Assembly (NCBI GenBank): GCA_036504595.1
Contig: DASXUX010000022.1
Span: 62,001 to 126,000 of the forward strand
Direction: 5' to 3'
Source: DASXUX01 sp036504595
Lineage (GTDB): Bacteria; Planctomycetota; SZUA-567; H5-PLA8
DNA: 64,000 nt
Numbering within the stretch: position 1 is the first letter of the stretch; each line of letters starts with the position of its first letter. Below, piece after piece: positions 60,599 through 64,000 of the stretch. The translations under genes were made by a program, and so were the position numbers. Below the pieces are notes generated by a model that did no database searches, was not told where the DNA came from, and saw nothing but the letters and a program-made list of their open reading frames with translations.

Positions 60599-61546
60599 TC
60601 AGTTCGCAAGAGCAGAGGCGCTGACCAACTTCGCGTAGACCGGTACCAAGAACACGGCGGAATAATCGACGCCGGGAGTGTCGGCGTGAATCTCCAGTTC
60701 CCAGTAGCGCGCGTTTTCCAGCGTTGTGATTTTGGTTCCGAGCGGCGGTTGATCGGGCAATTGCAGCGAGATTGGCAGCGTGACGACGCTTTCCTGCACG
60801 CCGGCCTGTTCGATGGGGAGCTCCTGTCTGTAGATCTCGCGGAATTCGGTCTTCGAATCGCCGTCGGAATCGCGCGTCTTGAACTCCTCGACGCAGCACA
60901 GGTTGATGTTGATCCGGCTGAAGGCGCCAATGGGGCGTTCAGTGGTCCATTCAAGATCCATCGTCTCGCCCAGAAAGAACGGGAATTTACCGAAGCGGAT
61001 CTTGCTGCTGCCGTATTTGAACGCTTGAATCAGGTGATAGCCGGCGAGGCCGAAGAGGAATAGGACGATGCAATCGAAGATGCCGACGACGATGGCCGGG
61101 AAGACGAATTTCCACGCGCCTTCGCTGACGATCAGCCAGTTGAACGGCACCATGAAGGCCGCAAACGCCAGCCCGCCGATAATGAGATTGCTGGTTTTCT
61201 TCGCCGGACTGTCGATTGCGCCTTGAACATCCCAGTCGTAATCGAGCATCCACGGCTGGTTGGGGTACTTTTCCGCGAGACTCTTGCGCTGATAATGTTG
61301 GTACACGCTGCGCAAGGCGCCGAAGGCCATCAGCACGCCGACGCCAAAGAAGATTCCGCCGAACATGAACTTAAAGGGCCAGGGAAATTCGGTCTTGTCG
61401 AAGCGCGGAACGATCCACAGAACGGCAGCTCCGACGCCCGCGAATGGCAGGCTGAAGACGAACAGAAAGAGCGAGCCCCAGAGGGAACTCGGGCCGCGGC
61501 CGCGGGAGGAACGACCTCGGACGGGACTGCGATTTTGTTTTTCCAT
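60599..61546 (-). CDS. Membrane protein, DUF3592-like
   Basis: A 315-residue protein with an Arg/Ser/Gly-rich N-terminal tail, membrane segments at about 25-45 and 55-72, a cluster of hydrophobic helices near 120-175, and a beta-rich C-terminus with S-R-I-N-I-N-L-C-C-V-E-E-F. The arrangement resembles DUF3592 proteins. The ATG at 61546 is preceded by GGGGGAG. Function unknown. It converges with the HEGGH gene. Confidence 0.55.
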   Translation of the reverse strand: MEKQNRSPVRGRSSRGRGPSSLWGSLFLFVFSLPFAGVGAAVLWIVPRFDKTEFPWPFKFMFGGIFFGVGVLMAFGALRSVYQHYQRKSLAEKYPNQPWMLDYDWDVQGAIDSPAKKTSNLIIGGLAFAAFMVPFNWLIVSEGAWKFVFPAIVVGIFDCIVLFLFGLAGYHLIQAFKYGSSKIRFGKFPFFLGETMDLEWTTERPIGAFSRININLCCVEEFKTRDSDGDSKTEFREIYRQELPIEQAGVQESVVTLPISLQLPDQPPLGTKITTLENARYWELEIHADTPGVDYSAVFLVPVYAKLVSASALAN

Positions 61547-61766
61547 GCGGCTCCCCCAACTATCGTCAGCACTTGACCGGCGCAAAAGCTAACATGATCA
61601 GGCGTCGCGCGGGAGTACAAACGGCGGCAAAGTTTGTAACCGCCGATTTTGCCTTGCAGGCATCGGTGGCATTCTTAAGCTCCACACGTTGGTAAACGTC
61701 GCGCTTCAAGGTGCACGGCCGGGGGAGGCTGCGCACTTTCACGCCAAACACAGGATCAAAAGCACA

Positions 61767-63371
61767 ATGGCCAAGAAAACGATCTATCTGATTGCCAATG
61801 GCGACCTGCGGCTCACAGCCAATCAGAAGTGCTGGGCTGAACAGGCCGCGATGGAAGAGAAACTCGTCGCCGCCATTCAAAAAGAAGGCTACAAGGTCGT
61901 GCGCGGGCACCCGTACGATGCCGCCAAGAAGCACGGCTTTATCGACAGCCAGAAGTACGGCATCGAAGTTTTCCGCAGCATCCCCAAAGACGTCCCGATC
62001 ATCGTCGCCGAAGTCGTCTGGCAATACAGCCAGCACGTTCTGCCGGGACTTTACGCGCATCAAGGCCCGATCCTGACGATCGCCAACTGGAGCGGCACCT
62101 GGCCGGGCCTCGTGGGCATGCTGAACCTCAATGGCAGCCTGACCGCGATGGGCGTGCAGTACAGCACGCTGTGGAGCGAAGAGTTTACTGACGAGTTCTT
62201 CCTGAAGGGCCTGCGCGCGTGGCTGACGAAGGGCTATGTGAAGCACAACACTTCGCACGTGAAATCGTATGCGAAGGCGGACGTGCCTGCCGGTCCGGCG
62301 AAGATCGGGACCAAGTTCGCGCAGCAGCTCCGCGAGAGCCAGATGATCATGGGCATTTTCGACGAGGGCTGCATGGGCATGTACAACGCCATCATCCCCG
62401 ATCATCTGCTCAACAAGACCGGCGTGTTTAAGGAACGTTTAAGCCAGTCGGCGCTCTACGCCAAGATGCTGACGGTGAAGGATGAAGAAGCGCTCAAAGT
62501 TTATGATTGGCTGTTGAAGGAAGGCGTGACGTTCAAGTTCGGCACGAACGAAGAGACCGAACTGACGGAATCGCAGGTGCTCGCTCAGTGCAAGATGTAC
62601 ATCGCGGCTGTGCGCATCGCGGACGAATTCGGCTGTTCCTGCATCGGCATTCAGTATCAGCAGGGCTTGAAGGACCTCGCGCCGGCGTCCGATCTGGTCG
62701 AAGGCATGCTCAATAATGTGAAGCGTCCGCCGGTTTATCACGAGACCACGGGCCAGGAACTGTTCGCGGGCGAAGCGCTGCCGCACTTCAACGAAGTGGA
62801 CGAGTGCATCGGCCTGGACGCGATCGTGACGTACAATCTCTGGCGCGAATTGGATCTGCCGCCGGAAAGCACGCTGCACGACGTCCGCTGGGGCCGCCAG
62901 TACAAAGGCAACGGGCTCGACGCGTACGTCTGGGTGTTCCTCATTTCGGGCGGGGCTCCGCCGGCGCATTTCATTGGCGGGTACAAGGGCACTGTCAGCG
63001 AGCGCCAGCCGCCGATGTACTTCCGCCTGGGCGGCGGGACGATGAAGGGTGTGAGCCGGCCGGGATGGATCGTGTGGAGCCGCGTGTTTGTCGAAGACAT
63101 GAAGCTGAAGTACGACACGGGCATCGGCGAAGTTGTGAAGCTGCCGGAGCAGGAGACCGAAGAGCGCCTGAAGCTGACGACGCCGCAGTGGCCGATCATG
63201 CACACGGTTTTGCCGGGCATTTCTCGCGATCAGTTCATGGCTCGCCACAAGGCCAACCACATCCTGGTCGTCTACGGCAACGACAAGGCTTCCGCGAAGA
63301 AAGCCATGTACGCGAAGGCCGCGGCGATGAAGGAGCTGGGGATGGAAGTGGCGATCTGCGGGGAAGTGTAA
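61767..63371 (+). CDS. L-fucose isomerase-like protein
   Basis: A 534-residue cytoplasmic protein of the L-fucose/L-arabinose isomerase fold, predicted to interconvert an aldose and ketose. I recognise the N-terminal V-V-R-G-H-P-Y-D-A-A and N-W-S-G-T-W-P-G-L-V-G-M-L, and the C-terminal H-F-I-G-G-Y-K-G region of fucose-isomerase-like proteins from planctomycetes and relatives. The metal-binding acids cannot be assigned with certainty. The ATG at 61767 is chosen because the upstream 26 codons are not protein-like. Substrates could be fucose or rhamnose from the glycans attacked by the secreted enzymes. It is not in an operon with a kinase or aldolase. Confidence 0.82.
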   Translation: MAKKTIYLIANGDLRLTANQKCWAEQAAMEEKLVAAIQKEGYKVVRGHPYDAAKKHGFIDSQKYGIEVFRSIPKDVPIIVAEVVWQYSQHVLPGLYAHQGPILTIANWSGTWPGLVGMLNLNGSLTAMGVQYSTLWSEEFTDEFFLKGLRAWLTKGYVKHNTSHVKSYAKADVPAGPAKIGTKFAQQLRESQMIMGIFDEGCMGMYNAIIPDHLLNKTGVFKERLSQSALYAKMLTVKDEEALKVYDWLLKEGVTFKFGTNEETELTESQVLAQCKMYIAAVRIADEFGCSCIGIQYQQGLKDLAPASDLVEGMLNNVKRPPVYHETTGQELFAGEALPHFNEVDECIGLDAIVTYNLWRELDLPPESTLHDVRWGRQYKGNGLDAYVWVFLISGGAPPAHFIGGYKGTVSERQPPMYFRLGGGTMKGVSRPGWIVWSRVFVEDMKLKYDTGIGEVVKLPEQETEERLKLTTPQWPIMHTVLPGISRDQFMARHKANHILVVYGNDKASAKKAMYAKAAAMKELGMEVAICGEV

Positions 63372-63377
63372 GCGATC

Positions 63378-63445
63378 AACCGCAAAGACGCGAAGACGCA
63401 AAGAACTGGTTTATGGTTCAGAGTTCGTGGTTCTTGGTTTAGGGG
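63378..63445. repeat. Word-repeat element W16 (AAAGACGC and GGTTC words)
   Basis: Three CGCAAAGACG-type words are followed by four GGTTCATGGTTC-type words, ending in GGGTTGCGG. The second word matches W11 and the first is close to W7. It fills the spacer before the DUF4160 gene. Confidence 0.8.
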
Positions 63446-63466
63446 TTGCGGCGGGTTGGGTTCTCG

Positions 63467-63733
63467 ATGCCGACGATTTCGACGTTCTATGGCATTGTCA
63501 TCCGGCTTTACTTTGCCCCGGGCGAACACAACCCGCCGCATTTCCACGTGTATTACAATGAGTTCAAAGCGATCGTCGATATTCGCACAGGTGAGATTTC
63601 AGAGGGTGACTTGCCTAAGCGACAGAGGAAGCTGGTATTGGCTTGGGCGGAGTTGCATCAGGACGAATTGATGGCAAACTGGAATCGGGTGATGAATGGA
63701 CAGTATCCATTCACGATCCAGCCCCTGCAGTGA
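63467..63733 (+). CDS. DUF4160 protein
   Basis: An 88-residue protein starting M-P-T-I-S-T-F-Y-G-I-V-I and carrying the typical N-P-P-H-F-H-V-Y-Y and L-P-K-R-Q-R-K-L-V motifs of DUF4160. The ATG at 63467 is preferred over an in-frame TTG at 63446. DUF4160 is commonly encoded just before a DUF2442 gene, as here, and the pair is considered a possible toxin-antitoxin or regulatory unit. Confidence 0.88.
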   Translation: MPTISTFYGIVIRLYFAPGEHNPPHFHVYYNEFKAIVDIRTGEISEGDLPKRQRKLVLAWAELHQDELMANWNRVMNGQYPFTIQPLQ

Positions 63734-63741
63734 GGTGTTCC

Positions 63742-63996
63742 ATGTACCCAGCCGTCATTCGAGTGGCGCCACTGGCAGATTTCACGCTGGCAATAGGCTT
63801 CGACAACGGCCAGGAAGGTACCCTGGATATGAAGCCGTACCTTGGCTTCGGAGCCTTCGCGAAACTCAGGAACTGCGAACTTTTTAAGCAGGTGCGCATC
63901 GCGTTCGACACCATCGAATGGGATTGCGGAGTTGATCTGGACCCGGAGTTTGTCAGCAAGAAGTGCAAGTTCACCGCGACAGCAAAGTCAACCTGA
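63742..63996 (+). CDS. DUF2442 protein
   Basis: An 84-residue protein starting M-Y-P-A-V and reading F-T-L-A-I-G-F-D-N-G-Q-E-G near the start, the usual DUF2442 beginning, with W-D-C-G-V-D-L-D-P-E near the end. TGAGGTG stands a few bases before the ATG at 63742 and just after the DUF4160 stop, an 8-bp gap, so the two form an operon. The family is probably DNA-binding or an antitoxin-like partner; that is not proven. Confidence 0.85.
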   Translation: MYPAVIRVAPLADFTLAIGFDNGQEGTLDMKPYLGFGAFAKLRNCELFKQVRIAFDTIEWDCGVDLDPEFVSKKCKFTATAKST

Positions 63997-64000
63997 CATA

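Overview
The window is a high-GC bacterial chromosome segment with no rRNA, tRNA, insertion sequence or phage gene that I could find. Its content points to a planctomycete-like or other PVC-type glycan degrader: a HzsA-related dihaem protein fused to NPCBM, a formylglycine sulfatase, GH16, DUF4091- and DUF3472-type secreted proteins, a Tat-exported DUF4159-type protein, and many long secreted proteins of unknown function. That placement is inferred from gene content only; there is no marker gene here.

Layout. 1-5.1 kb: a partial secreted glycosidase-like gene (-), a secreted GH16 enzyme (+), a Tat-signal DUF4159-like protein (-), and a two-gene unit of a small protein plus a retropepsin-like protease (-). 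5.2-20.5 kb (+): cluster A, made of MoxR, DUF4272, MoxR, DUF58, BatA-like VWA, a DUF4175-like membrane/coiled-coil protein, VWA/GATase-like, an exported clan CD (C13/caspase-like) protease and a BNR-repeat protein. 20.6-24.9 kb (+): a large DUF4091-type secreted protein and a nucleotidyltransferase-HD protein. 24.9-47.1 kb (-): a 22 kb directon that begins with CutC, a DUF3472/PA14 protein, a sulfatase and two large secreted proteins, and continues into cluster B (MoxR, DUF58, BatA-like, VWA/GATase-like, DUF4175-like, squalene-cyclase-fold protein). Cluster B is a paralogous copy of cluster A on the opposite strand. 47.2-57.5 kb: a transglutaminase-like protein, HzsA-related protein, alkaline-phosphatase-superfamily enzyme, Gfo/Idh/MocA oxidoreductase, an EF-hand-loop protein and an N-acetylneuraminate lyase. 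57.6-64 kb: small hypotheticals, DinB, a HEGGH membrane protein, an L-fucose-isomerase-like enzyme and a DUF4160/DUF2442 pair.

The secreted hydrolases, sulfatase, fucose-isomerase-like and sialate-lyase genes fit breakdown of sulfated or animal/algal glycans. The MoxR/DUF58/VWA genes look like two envelope-associated ATPase-VWA machines.

The most unusual signal is not a gene. At least 16 loci carry short word-like repeats (units of 6-10 bases, slightly varied each time), usually as inverted arms round a loop. They sit in spacers between genes, flush against start or stop codons, and several are translated as signal peptides, N-terminal extensions or linkers. A second, unrelated palindrome of about 46 bp is inserted in frame in five genes of clusters A and B, seven times, and encodes a P-A-S-V/L-P-A-G-x-D/E-A-G peptide in either orientation.
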